Below the pieces are notes generated by a model. The model saw only the letters and a program-made list of their open reading frames with translations, was not told where the DNA came from and made no database searches. A program made the position numbers and the translations under genes. DNA of 64,000 bases, taken from positions 4,836,001 through 4,900,000 of the forward strand of contig NZ_CP096829.1 in assembly GCF_023272795.1 (NCBI RefSeq). Reading direction: 5' to 3'. The DNA is from Flavobacterium humidisoli (lineage in GTDB: Bacteria > Bacteroidota > Bacteroidia > Flavobacteriales > Flavobacteriaceae). Below, piece by piece: positions 46,668 to 54,870 of the stretch; the stretch's first letter is position 1, and each line of letters opens with the position of its first letter.

Positions 46668-49295
46668 ATGAAAAGAAAAAAAATAAAATATCAGATTCTA
46701 ATATTATTCTCCTTTTTGTGCTCTGCCCAAAATAACATAGCAAAATTTCCTTTTCAAGATACTAGTCTCACTTTTGAAGAACGAGTCGAAAACTTAGTCA
46801 GCCAACTAACATTGGAAGAAAAAGTAGCACAAATGCTAAATGCTGCGCCCGCAATACCAAGACTTGGAATTCCTGCTTATGATTGGTGGAATGAGACTTT
46901 ACACGGTGTGGCAAGAACTCCTTTTAAAACCACAGTTTTTCCGCAGGCTATTGCAATGGCCGCAACTTTTGATAAAAATTCACTTTTTAAAATGGCGGAT
47001 TATTCTGCCTTGGAAGGAAGAGCTATCTATAATAAGGCCGTTGAGCTTAAACGAACAAATGAACGCTATTTAGGACTCACCTACTGGACTCCTAATATCA
47101 ATATTTTTCGAGACCCAAGATGGGGCCGCGGACAGGAAACCTATGGAGAAGATCCTTATTTAACAGCTGTGTTAGGTGATGCTTTTGTAAAAGGTCTTCA
47201 GGGAGATGACCCCAAATACTTAAAAGCTGCCGCCTGCGCAAAACATTATGCTGTGCATAGCGGACCAGAATCTCTGAGACATACTTTTGATGTTGATGTT
47301 ACTCCTTATGAACTTTGGGATACTTACCTGCCGGCCTTCAAAAAATTAGTAACTGGATCCAAAGTAGCTGGGGTCATGTGCGCCTATAATGCATTTAGAA
47401 CACAGCCCTGCTGCGCAAGTGATATTCTTATGAATGATATTTTGAGAAAAGAATGGCAGTTTGACGGATATGTCACATCGGATTGTTGGGCTATTGATGA
47501 TTTTTTTAAAAATCATAAAACTCATCCTGATGCCGAATCAGCTGCAGCAGATGCTGTTTATCACGGAACTGATATAGATTGTGGAACCGATGCCTACAAA
47601 TCACTTGTAGCGGCTGTTAAAAACGGAAAAATAACTGTCGAACAGATTAATATTTCTGTAAAACGTCTTTTTATGATCCGTTTTAAATTAGGAATGTTTG
47701 ACCCTGTTTCAATGGTTAAATATGCACAGACTCCAAGTTCTGTTTTAGAATGCGAAGAACATAGCAATCATGCTTTAAAAATGGCTAGACAATCTATAGT
47801 CCTTCTTAAAAATGAAAAAAACACATTACCCTTAAGCAAAAAACTCAGAAAAATTGTTGTTTTAGGACCAAATGCAGATAATTCCATCTCCATTCTTGGA
47901 AATTACAACGGAACGCCGTCTAAGTTAACCACAGTATTACAGGGAATAAAAGAAAAAGTAAGTACGGATACAGAAGTTGTTTATGAAAAAGCCGTCAACT
48001 TTACGAATGATACATTATTGGTTTACAAAGATCTTAAAAGTCAATATTCATACGAGGGAAAACAAGGTTTTAAAGCGGAATATTTTAATAATAAAACATT
48101 ATCTGGCCCATCAGAAACCACAAGAACGGAGTCTGAAATAAACCATTCATGGCAGGAAGGAGAAATGGTCACCCAAAAAATTAAAGCAAATCATTTTTCA
48201 GCACGATATACCACCAATTTTAAAGCGGATGAAAATGGCTCAATCACTTTTGAAATTCGTGCAGATGATGGCTACAGATTCTTCATTGATGGGAAACCAG
48301 TCATAAATGCTTGGGAGAAAAACCGATGGGGAGAAAAAATCTATAAACTGCAGACCAAAAAAGATACAGTATACAAATTAGTGCTAGAATACTGGCAGGG
48401 TGAAGGAAAAGCCGAAGTGTCTCTGCAAACAGGAAATTTTATAAAAACCGATTTCAATAATTTAATTGAGCGTCATAAAAATGCAGACGCATTCATTTTC
48501 GCAGGCGGTATTTCACCTCAGCTAGAAGGTGAAGAAATGCCAGTAGATGCGCCAGGATTTAAAGGAGGAGATCGTACTTCTATCTTGCTTCCTGAAATAC
48601 AGACACAACTTTTAAAAGCCCTTAAATCTTCTGGGAAACCAGTAGTTTTTCTGATGATGACAGGTAGTGCAATAGCGGTTCCGTGGGAAGCGGAAAACAT
48701 TCCTGCAATACTTAATATATGGTACGGCGGGCAATCTGCTGGAACTGCCTCTGCTGATGTTATTTTTGGCGATTATAATCCTGCCGGAAGGCTTCCCGTG
48801 ACTTTTTACAAAAGCGACTCCGATTTATCTTCATTTATTGATTATAATATGGATAACAAAACATACCGCTATTTTAAAGGCACTCCATTATATGGCTTTG
48901 GCCATGGTTTAAGTTATACTGAGTTTAAATACAGTGAATTAAAAATCCAAGACAGAATCAAAAAAGGACAGCCGGTCACTATTTCTGTTAAGGTGACCAA
49001 TTCAGGAAAAATGGAAGGAGAAGAAGTCTCGCAATTGTACTTGATCAATCAAGATTCAGCAATAAAGGCACCTTTAAAAAGTCTTAAAGGATTTGAAAGA
49101 TTTAATTTGAAACCAGGCGAAAGTACTGTCGTAAGCTTTAATCTTTCTCCAGAAGACCTTTCCTATGTAACCGAAGATGGAAGCTTAAAACAATATGAAG
49201 GTAAGATTCAAATCGCTATAGGAGGCTCCCAGCCCGATGAAAAGAAACAGGCAAAAAATAATATAATAACTCAAATTCTAAAAATAGAAAAATAA
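46668..49295 (+). CDS. GH3 beta-xylosidase/beta-glucosidase with PA14 insert
   Basis: A secreted family GH3 enzyme. Signal peptide (YQILILFSFLCSAQ), N-terminal barrel starting DTSLTFEERVENLVSQLTLE, with FRDPRWGRGQETYGEDP, AAACAKHYAVHSGPES and the nucleophile D272 in GYVTSDCWAIDDFF. A (beta/alpha) sandwich follows, interrupted by a PA14 domain (about 460-590; GFKAEYFNNKTLSG, FEIRADDGYRFFIDGKPVIN), then GHGLSYTEFKYS and a fibronectin-III-like end. CWAIDDF and the xylan setting favour beta-xylosidase; glucosidase is possible. 875 residues is normal for PA14-GH3. It is divergent from the GH43 operon and shares its operator type. Confidence 0.9.
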   Translation: MKRKKIKYQILILFSFLCSAQNNIAKFPFQDTSLTFEERVENLVSQLTLEEKVAQMLNAAPAIPRLGIPAYDWWNETLHGVARTPFKTTVFPQAIAMAATFDKNSLFKMADYSALEGRAIYNKAVELKRTNERYLGLTYWTPNINIFRDPRWGRGQETYGEDPYLTAVLGDAFVKGLQGDDPKYLKAAACAKHYAVHSGPESLRHTFDVDVTPYELWDTYLPAFKKLVTGSKVAGVMCAYNAFRTQPCCASDILMNDILRKEWQFDGYVTSDCWAIDDFFKNHKTHPDAESAAADAVYHGTDIDCGTDAYKSLVAAVKNGKITVEQINISVKRLFMIRFKLGMFDPVSMVKYAQTPSSVLECEEHSNHALKMARQSIVLLKNEKNTLPLSKKLRKIVVLGPNADNSISILGNYNGTPSKLTTVLQGIKEKVSTDTEVVYEKAVNFTNDTLLVYKDLKSQYSYEGKQGFKAEYFNNKTLSGPSETTRTESEINHSWQEGEMVTQKIKANHFSARYTTNFKADENGSITFEIRADDGYRFFIDGKPVINAWEKNRWGEKIYKLQTKKDTVYKLVLEYWQGEGKAEVSLQTGNFIKTDFNNLIERHKNADAFIFAGGISPQLEGEEMPVDAPGFKGGDRTSILLPEIQTQLLKALKSSGKPVVFLMMTGSAIAVPWEAENIPAILNIWYGGQSAGTASADVIFGDYNPAGRLPVTFYKSDSDLSSFIDYNMDNKTYRYFKGTPLYGFGHGLSYTEFKYSELKIQDRIKKGQPVTISVKVTNSGKMEGEEVSQLYLINQDSAIKAPLKSLKGFERFNLKPGESTVVSFNLSPEDLSYVTEDGSLKQYEGKIQIAIGGSQPDEKKQAKNNIITQILKIEK

Positions 49296-49850
49296 CCATT
49301 CACTATACTGCTGAACATTTTAATCTTAAATTTAAGCACATTATTAAGTATTAAAAAAGAATAGGAAATACGCGGATTCGAGGTTTAAAGTTGTACTTCT
49401 GTTCTCCGTACAAAAAAAGTAAATAAAGCCAAAAAGAAAGTTTTTTCGATCTTTTCAAAAACTCGCAAAAAAGATGATAAAACCTGCAAATCGTAAGATT
49501 CGCAGGTTTTTTTCTTTTATACTGCTTTTCAGATTTTTTAAAAGACTTCTTCACAACAAAAATATTTGAAACCAGTATTATTTTCATTTTTTTTAGACTA
49601 TCAAAATAATACTTTATCGCATTTTAAATCCTAATCATTTTACTTCGGAATTTTTGCATTTTTTTTTACAAAAAATCATCGTCAAATTATACCCTTAAAA
49701 GTTAAAAAAGTAACACTTTAAGACTAGAGTAAAAAACTTTATTTACCTTATTTTCAAATAATTAACAATTAACTTTCTTTTATTATATAGTCAAAAATAT
49801 TTATTTATTTTTGGGGCCATTTCATAATAAAAAACAAATAATTTCTTACA
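49296..49850. other. Intergenic region after GH3; dispersed hairpin element
   Basis: 555 bases without a supported gene. A 78-codon minus-strand frame crosses the repeat but has no protein-like features. The repeat (49479-49544) is listed separately. The part before 49851 is extremely AT-rich and presumably holds the kinase promoter. Confidence 0.6.
49479..49544 (+). repeat. Dispersed hairpin element, copy 2
   Basis: aaaacctgcaaatcgtaaga then ttcgcaggtttttttctttt and atactgctttt...attttttaaaa nearly repeats 22216-22277. Here it lies downstream of the GH3 gene in the sense of its transcription and could act as its terminator, about 190 bases after the stop. Confidence 0.8.
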
Positions 49851-50942
49851 ATGAATTTACCGTCTACCGAAGAAAATCTTAAAGAAAAAATTAAAGAGCT
49901 TACTTGTCTTTATGAAATTTCTAAGATTATTTCCAAATCTAATTCTATAGATATTCAAACACTTTATGAGATTATTTTTAGCACAAAAAAGGCGTGGCGT
50001 TACAATCTGGATGCCGTCGTAGAAATTCATATTTTAGATTACCATATTTCAACATCTGAGAAAAAAAATCCTACTATTTTTCAGTCCAGTACGCTGCAAA
50101 TTAAGAATATGGATCCTGGATATATTAAAGTTCATTATCCCTCTGCAAAATATACACAGGATGATTTTAATGAAGATGAACAGAAACTTCTAGATACTAT
50201 TGCAATAGAAATCGGAAATTATATCGAAAAGTTTCAAACACTGGAAAGAAAAGCAGTATTAAGAAGAACCATCGAACGTATGGAACGTCTTTCCTTGCTT
50301 GGCGAAATGACCGCAGGAATAGCCCATGAACTAAATACACCATTAGGCAATATTTTAGGTTTTGCAGAACTTATAAAAGAGCAAAATTCCGATCCCGAAA
50401 TTAGTGCCGATATTGAAATTATTATTAATTCAGTTATTTATTCTCGGGAGATTGTCAAAAAACTCATGTTCTTTTCTTGCGAAATGCCTCAAAAATTAGA
50501 ATTACAAGAATTAAAGCCTATTATTGTTTTTGCCTTGTCTTTTCTAAAATCTAATTTTCAGAAAAAAGCAATTAAACATGAATTGATCTTTAAGGATGAA
50601 ACTATAATAACAAAGGTCGATTCGGTTCAAATTACCCAAGTATTATTTAATCTGCTAATAAATGCTATTTATGCCTCGCCAGAAAAAAGCACCATCAAGA
50701 TAATCGTAGATCATGACGAAACTAATCTTTATCTCAAAATAGAGGATCAAGGAACAGGAATTCCAGATGCTATAAAAGAAAAAATATTTGAACCATTTTT
50801 TTCAACCAAGCCTGTCAATTATGGCTGCGGACTTGGTTTAAGTGTAGTTCATGGCATCATTAAAAATCACAATGGAGAGATTACTCTTCAAAACAATTTT
50901 CCAAATGGATCGATTTTTATCATTCGCATCCCTTTATCTTAA
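49851..50942 (+). CDS. NtrB-like sensor histidine kinase
   Basis: A cytoplasmic kinase of 363 residues without membrane segments. Residues about 1-135 look like a GAF-type sensing domain (starting with helix EENLKEKIKELTCLYEISKI). HisKA follows with phospho-acceptor H159 in GEMTAGIAHELNTPLGN, then a HATPase_c domain: the N-box FNLLINAIYAS, DQGTGIPDAIKEKIFEPFFS and GCGLGLSVVHGIIKNHNG. This is the NtrB/ZraS subgroup that pairs with sigma-54 activators, and such an activator is encoded 6 bases downstream. The signal sensed is unknown. Confidence 0.9.
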   Translation: MNLPSTEENLKEKIKELTCLYEISKIISKSNSIDIQTLYEIIFSTKKAWRYNLDAVVEIHILDYHISTSEKKNPTIFQSSTLQIKNMDPGYIKVHYPSAKYTQDDFNEDEQKLLDTIAIEIGNYIEKFQTLERKAVLRRTIERMERLSLLGEMTAGIAHELNTPLGNILGFAELIKEQNSDPEISADIEIIINSVIYSREIVKKLMFFSCEMPQKLELQELKPIIVFALSFLKSNFQKKAIKHELIFKDETIITKVDSVQITQVLFNLLINAIYASPEKSTIKIIVDHDETNLYLKIEDQGTGIPDAIKEKIFEPFFSTKPVNYGCGLGLSVVHGIIKNHNGEITLQNNFPNGSIFIIRIPLS

Positions 50943-50948
50943 AACATA

Positions 50949-52277
50949 ATGACTTTTAAAAAAGAAAATATACTGGTTGTCGACGACAATAATGATATGC
51001 TGGATTTAATTCAAAGACAATTAAAATCTTTCCATTATCGAACTTACAAAGCCTCTTCTGTAAATGAAGCCATTGAAGTCTTAAAAAGCTCAGATATACA
51101 CTTACTGATCAGCGACCTCAATATGCCCAATATAAGCGGACTTGAACTATTAAAATATGCGGAAGAGCACTTTCCAGCAATACCAAAGCTTGTAATATCT
51201 GGAATTCCATCTGTGTATAATGTTGTAAACGCAATGAAATCGGGCGCATTAGATTATTTAACAAAACCTTTTACAAGTGAAGAACTTCATAAAACCATTT
51301 TAGATTCACTTAAGAAAGGGGCGAGTATTTCTAAAACTTCAACTAATTTTCCAGACCTAGATAATGAAAAATCGTACGCAGGTCTCCATGGAAATTCGAG
51401 TCATTTTAGAGATTTAATTGAAATAATAAAACGCGTAAAAGATACAAAGGCAAATGTTCTTATAGAAGGAGAAAGCGGTACTGGAAAAGAAATGATTGCA
51501 AGAGCTATCCATTTTACCAGCAAACTTGCAGACCAGCCCTTTATTGTAGTAAACTGCGGAGGAATACACGAAAATCTAATAGAATCTGAATTATTTGGAC
51601 ATATAAAAGGTTCTTTTACAGGAGCTTCAGAAAACCGAGTAGGCTTATTTCAATCTGCCTCCGGAGGCACTATTTTTTTAGATGAAATTGGAGACGCTCC
51701 TTTGTCTGTACAGATTAAACTATTGCGCGTCATTCAGGAAAAAGAAATTCTACGAGTTGGCGCAACAAAACCAGAAAAAATAGACGTAAGGATTTTATGT
51801 GCCACAAACAGCAATCTGGAAGATATGGTTCTAAAAGGTACTTTCAGAGAAGATTTATATTATAGAATAAATGTTATTTCTATTAGAACTGTTCCTTTAC
51901 GAGATCGAAAAGAAGATTTATTGACATTAATTTATCTTTTTATAGAAAAGTACTCTCATGAATATAATAAATCAAACGTTCAAATAAATGAAAAAGCAAT
52001 TGAAGTTCTAATGAGATACAATTGGCCAGGAAATATAAGAGAACTTGAAAATGTGATTCATAGATTGGTTATTATGAGCGATGATACTATCACTTTGGAT
52101 CATATTCCGGAAAATTTAAAATATCATATCCATTCTTCAGATACAGTTTTTAAGTCTTTAAAAGAATATGAAAAAGAGCAAATATTAAAAGTCTTAGCCG
52201 CCGTAAATAATAACAAAACAAAAGCAGCACAAATCCTGCAAATTGACAGAAAGACTTTAACCCAAAAAGTTCTTTAA
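50949..52277 (+). CDS. Sigma-54-dependent NtrC-type response regulator
   Basis: Receiver, AAA+ and Fis-type DNA-binding domains. Receiver: acidic pair VVDDNNDM and phospho-acceptor Asp in LLISDLNMPNISGLE. AAA+ (about 145-375): Walker A GESGTGKE, the sigma-54 contact loop GSFTGA (the common form is GAFTGA), Walker B GGTIFLDEIGD, and RYNWPGNIRELENVIHR. C-terminal helix-turn-helix: VNNNKTKAAQILQIDRKTLT. 442 residues is normal. It should activate RpoN promoters when phosphorylated by the kinase just upstream; targets are not evident in the window, as I found no clean TGGCAC-N5-TTGC site. Confidence 0.92.
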   Translation: MTFKKENILVVDDNNDMLDLIQRQLKSFHYRTYKASSVNEAIEVLKSSDIHLLISDLNMPNISGLELLKYAEEHFPAIPKLVISGIPSVYNVVNAMKSGALDYLTKPFTSEELHKTILDSLKKGASISKTSTNFPDLDNEKSYAGLHGNSSHFRDLIEIIKRVKDTKANVLIEGESGTGKEMIARAIHFTSKLADQPFIVVNCGGIHENLIESELFGHIKGSFTGASENRVGLFQSASGGTIFLDEIGDAPLSVQIKLLRVIQEKEILRVGATKPEKIDVRILCATNSNLEDMVLKGTFREDLYYRINVISIRTVPLRDRKEDLLTLIYLFIEKYSHEYNKSNVQINEKAIEVLMRYNWPGNIRELENVIHRLVIMSDDTITLDHIPENLKYHIHSSDTVFKSLKEYEKEQILKVLAAVNNNKTKAAQILQIDRKTLTQKVL

Positions 52278-52767
52278 AAACGGGTACATACTCCTCACCC
52301 GTTCATAATCTACCCTAGGCAATTTAAACGTTTTAAAACTAACGATAATACAATTTACTGATTTACAAATTAATATAAAAAGAGGCATACTGTTTGCCCC
52401 AAAAAGCCTAAAATGTATTAAAATAAATCAAATTAATTAAAAAACGGTCTAAGGTGAAACAAATATTAAACTTCATTTCGATTACATATTGCCAGCATGT
52501 TAAAGAAATTGAGAATAGATTCTCCAGTAAATTCAAGTTTATATCTTTAGTACTCCCACAAATTATAAGTGCAGTGTTTTTATTAGAAATAAAGAACCAA
52601 ACAGCGTTGTAATACAGATTGGCTAATTGCAATTTTTACCGCATACCGCTTGGTGTTTTACAAGTTATTAACAATTACAACATCACTAATTATCAATAAC
52701 TTATAAAACAAAAAAGACATTTAATTTCTTAAAAAATCTTAACTTTATAACACAAATCCACATTTCC
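52278..52767. other. Intergenic region before tandem AraC genes
   Basis: 490 AT-rich bases; a 74-codon minus-strand frame (52408-52632) has no recognisable or conserved-looking protein. I see no terminator with a strong stem and no clear promoter box. Confidence 0.5.
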
Positions 52768-53748
52768 ATGAAAATAATTAAACATTATTACGATGCAGAT
52801 CTTTCTTGGGTAGAGCATTATACTGCACAAATTGGAGGAAAAATTGAAGGAAACTTTATCAGACTCCCTGAGGATTCCCAAACGGGAACACGATATTTTT
52901 TAGACTGTGGCGATGGTATTCTAGCCTATTACATCAATGTAGAATATAAAAGAAACTACCAGTTAATACAACAAAATTTGAATCAAGATTTTGTTGGATT
53001 TTATTACAACTTAACAGAAGGGGAAGCTACCGTAAACACAGACCACTTTATGTACAATGTCGGCAGATGGAATTACAATCTTGCGGTTATTGATGGATCG
53101 TTGGACTCAGAATATAATGTCAAGAAAGGGAGTAAAACTTTTGCCTTATGTTTTTTTATCAAAAAAAGCATGTTAAAGGCTTTTACTCAAAAGAATGGTA
53201 TTGCAATTCAGAATATCGACTCTCTCCTTGATCCAAAAGAAAATACGATAATTCGGTTTGACAGAATAACCAGCGAAAGCTATCATATTTTAAATGATTT
53301 GAGAAAGCTGCCAGTTGGAGGATCTATTTTCGATCTGCACCTAAAAGGCACTGTCCACTTATTAATTTCAAATTACCTAAAAAAATTAGCTACAAAAAAA
53401 ATCATCGCTCAAACTGTTAACAAAGAAGACTTAAATCATATTATTGCGATACAAATGTACCTAATTGAGCATATTAGAGATCATTTTCCAAGTATAACAC
53501 AGATGGCCAAGATGGCTAATATGTCTGAATCAAAATTTAAAACCTTATTTAAGAAAATAACAGGAAATACGGCCAATGTTTTTTTCATGGAAAACAAATT
53601 ATTACTCGGCAAAGAACTTCTTGAAAATAAACAGCTGACGATTTCTCAGATTTCAGATGAACTAAATTTTACTAATAACTCTTATTTCGCATCAAAATTC
53701 AAGGAACATTTTGGCTTGTCTCCTAAAGCATTTTACAAACAAATGTAA
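52768..53748 (+). CDS. AraC-family regulator, first of a tandem pair
   Basis: 326 residues. The N-terminal about 220 residues are an uncharacterised sensing region (HYYDADLSWVEHYTAQIGGK ... GFYYNLTEGEATVN). The C-terminal about 100 are the AraC DNA-binding domain: FPSITQMAKMANMSESKFKT and LTISQISDELNFTNNSYFAS, ending FGLSPKAFYKQM. No targets are obvious; neighbours are the sigma-54 pair and the second AraC gene 34 bases downstream, so the two are likely co-transcribed. Confidence 0.88.
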   Translation: MKIIKHYYDADLSWVEHYTAQIGGKIEGNFIRLPEDSQTGTRYFLDCGDGILAYYINVEYKRNYQLIQQNLNQDFVGFYYNLTEGEATVNTDHFMYNVGRWNYNLAVIDGSLDSEYNVKKGSKTFALCFFIKKSMLKAFTQKNGIAIQNIDSLLDPKENTIIRFDRITSESYHILNDLRKLPVGGSIFDLHLKGTVHLLISNYLKKLATKKIIAQTVNKEDLNHIIAIQMYLIEHIRDHFPSITQMAKMANMSESKFKTLFKKITGNTANVFFMENKLLLGKELLENKQLTISQISDELNFTNNSYFASKFKEHFGLSPKAFYKQM

Positions 53749-53782
53749 AGCAGTCCCAATAATTAATCGTAATAAATAGTCT

Positions 53783-54796
53783 ATGAGAAAATTTACGCAT
53801 TCCTACACTTTAACTCCAGAATGGCAATATGATTTAGTTAAACAATTGGGTACAGAGCTATTAGATAATAAATTGATTATTGTGCCCAAAGATATAGGCA
53901 AAGGCTTTTTTTATTTTTCTCAAGTAACGGAGGGTATTTCAGTGGTGTACGCCGATTTAACTGCAACAGTACCTATCAAACTAACACGGCAAAAATCTGA
54001 GAATGAAATTTTCATTTTTCATTTTGATTTAAGCGAGCACATCAATCTTATTAAGATTAATAATATCGATTATGAAATAGGTTCTTTTAATCAATTGGAT
54101 CTTGCAATACTTGACAATGAAATCGAAAGTACTTTTAAGCCTTCAGTGAATGAAAGAACAATAGCTTTAAGATTATTAATTAACAAAAAACTCTTACATG
54201 ATTTTATTCAAGAGTTTGAAAAAAAAGAGAGTTATTTCGTAAAAAGCAAAACAAACAAAAAAACATTCTATCACTATGGCAACATTGACAGCAATAGCAT
54301 ATTGTTAATTCAATCTATAAAACAGAAATCAGTTCGAGATTTGGCTTTTGATTCTTTTATAAAAGGCGTTTCCTTAAAAGTATTAGGCAATTTTTTTAAT
54401 AAATTTTACGAAACAAAAAATAAAAATGTACCTCTTACCGAAATTGAAAGCGAGGCAATTGAGAAGACGAAGAACTATTTACTAAATAATTTATACGGTC
54501 CATTTCCTTCCTTAACTTTCTTAGCAAGTATGGCAGGAATGTCTGCTTCCAAATACAAAAGCCTTTTTAAAACGCGCTACAACAATACGCCAAAAAATTT
54601 ATTCATAGAAGAAAAAATAAAACTTGCTCAAAAGCTCCTTAGAAGCGGAGAATATACTACTCTAACTGCAGTTATGTATGAACTTAATTATACCAAACTC
54701 AGCTATTTTTGCACTAAATATTTTGAACAGCTCAAAAGAAAACCAACTGATGATTTTGTAAAAAACCACCAAGCTTCAATAAGAAATGAATCTTAA
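53783..54796 (+). CDS. AraC-family regulator, diverged second copy
   Basis: 337 residues with the same plan as the preceding gene. N-terminal TPEWQYDLVKQLGTELLDNK aligns with DLSWVEHYTAQIGGKIEGNF, and the HTH region FPSLTFLASMAGMSASKYKS aligns with FPSITQMAKMANMSESKFKT. The second helix-turn-helix is less typical (YTTLTAVMYELNYTKLSYFC), so its DNA binding may differ. An old tandem duplication explains the pair. A bidirectional terminator follows. Confidence 0.85.
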   Translation: MRKFTHSYTLTPEWQYDLVKQLGTELLDNKLIIVPKDIGKGFFYFSQVTEGISVVYADLTATVPIKLTRQKSENEIFIFHFDLSEHINLIKINNIDYEIGSFNQLDLAILDNEIESTFKPSVNERTIALRLLINKKLLHDFIQEFEKKESYFVKSKTNKKTFYHYGNIDSNSILLIQSIKQKSVRDLAFDSFIKGVSLKVLGNFFNKFYETKNKNVPLTEIESEAIEKTKNYLLNNLYGPFPSLTFLASMAGMSASKYKSLFKTRYNNTPKNLFIEEKIKLAQKLLRSGEYTTLTAVMYELNYTKLSYFCTKYFEQLKRKPTDDFVKNHQASIRNES

Positions 54797-54817
54797 AAAT
54801 ATATAATTCTAACAAAA

Positions 54818-54858
54818 AAAATGCTGCTGTTAATATTCTTATTAAACAGCAGCATTTT
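54818..54858. terminator. Bidirectional terminator between AraC pair and OmpA-family gene
   Basis: aaaatgctgctgttaat and attaaacagcagcatttt form a long stem (one bulged A) with A and T runs outside. It serves the convergent AraC (plus) and OmpA/PD40 (minus) transcripts. Confidence 0.85.
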
Positions 54859-54870
54859 ATAATTCAGAGA

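Noticed and set aside
49351..49587. 78-codon minus-strand frame after the GH3 gene
   Set aside because: It overlaps the dispersed hairpin repeat and consists mostly of Lys, Phe and Leu from AT-rich DNA.
52408..52632. 74-codon minus-strand frame between the NtrC-type and AraC genes
   Set aside because: AT-rich chance frame without recognisable motifs; no promoter or partner.
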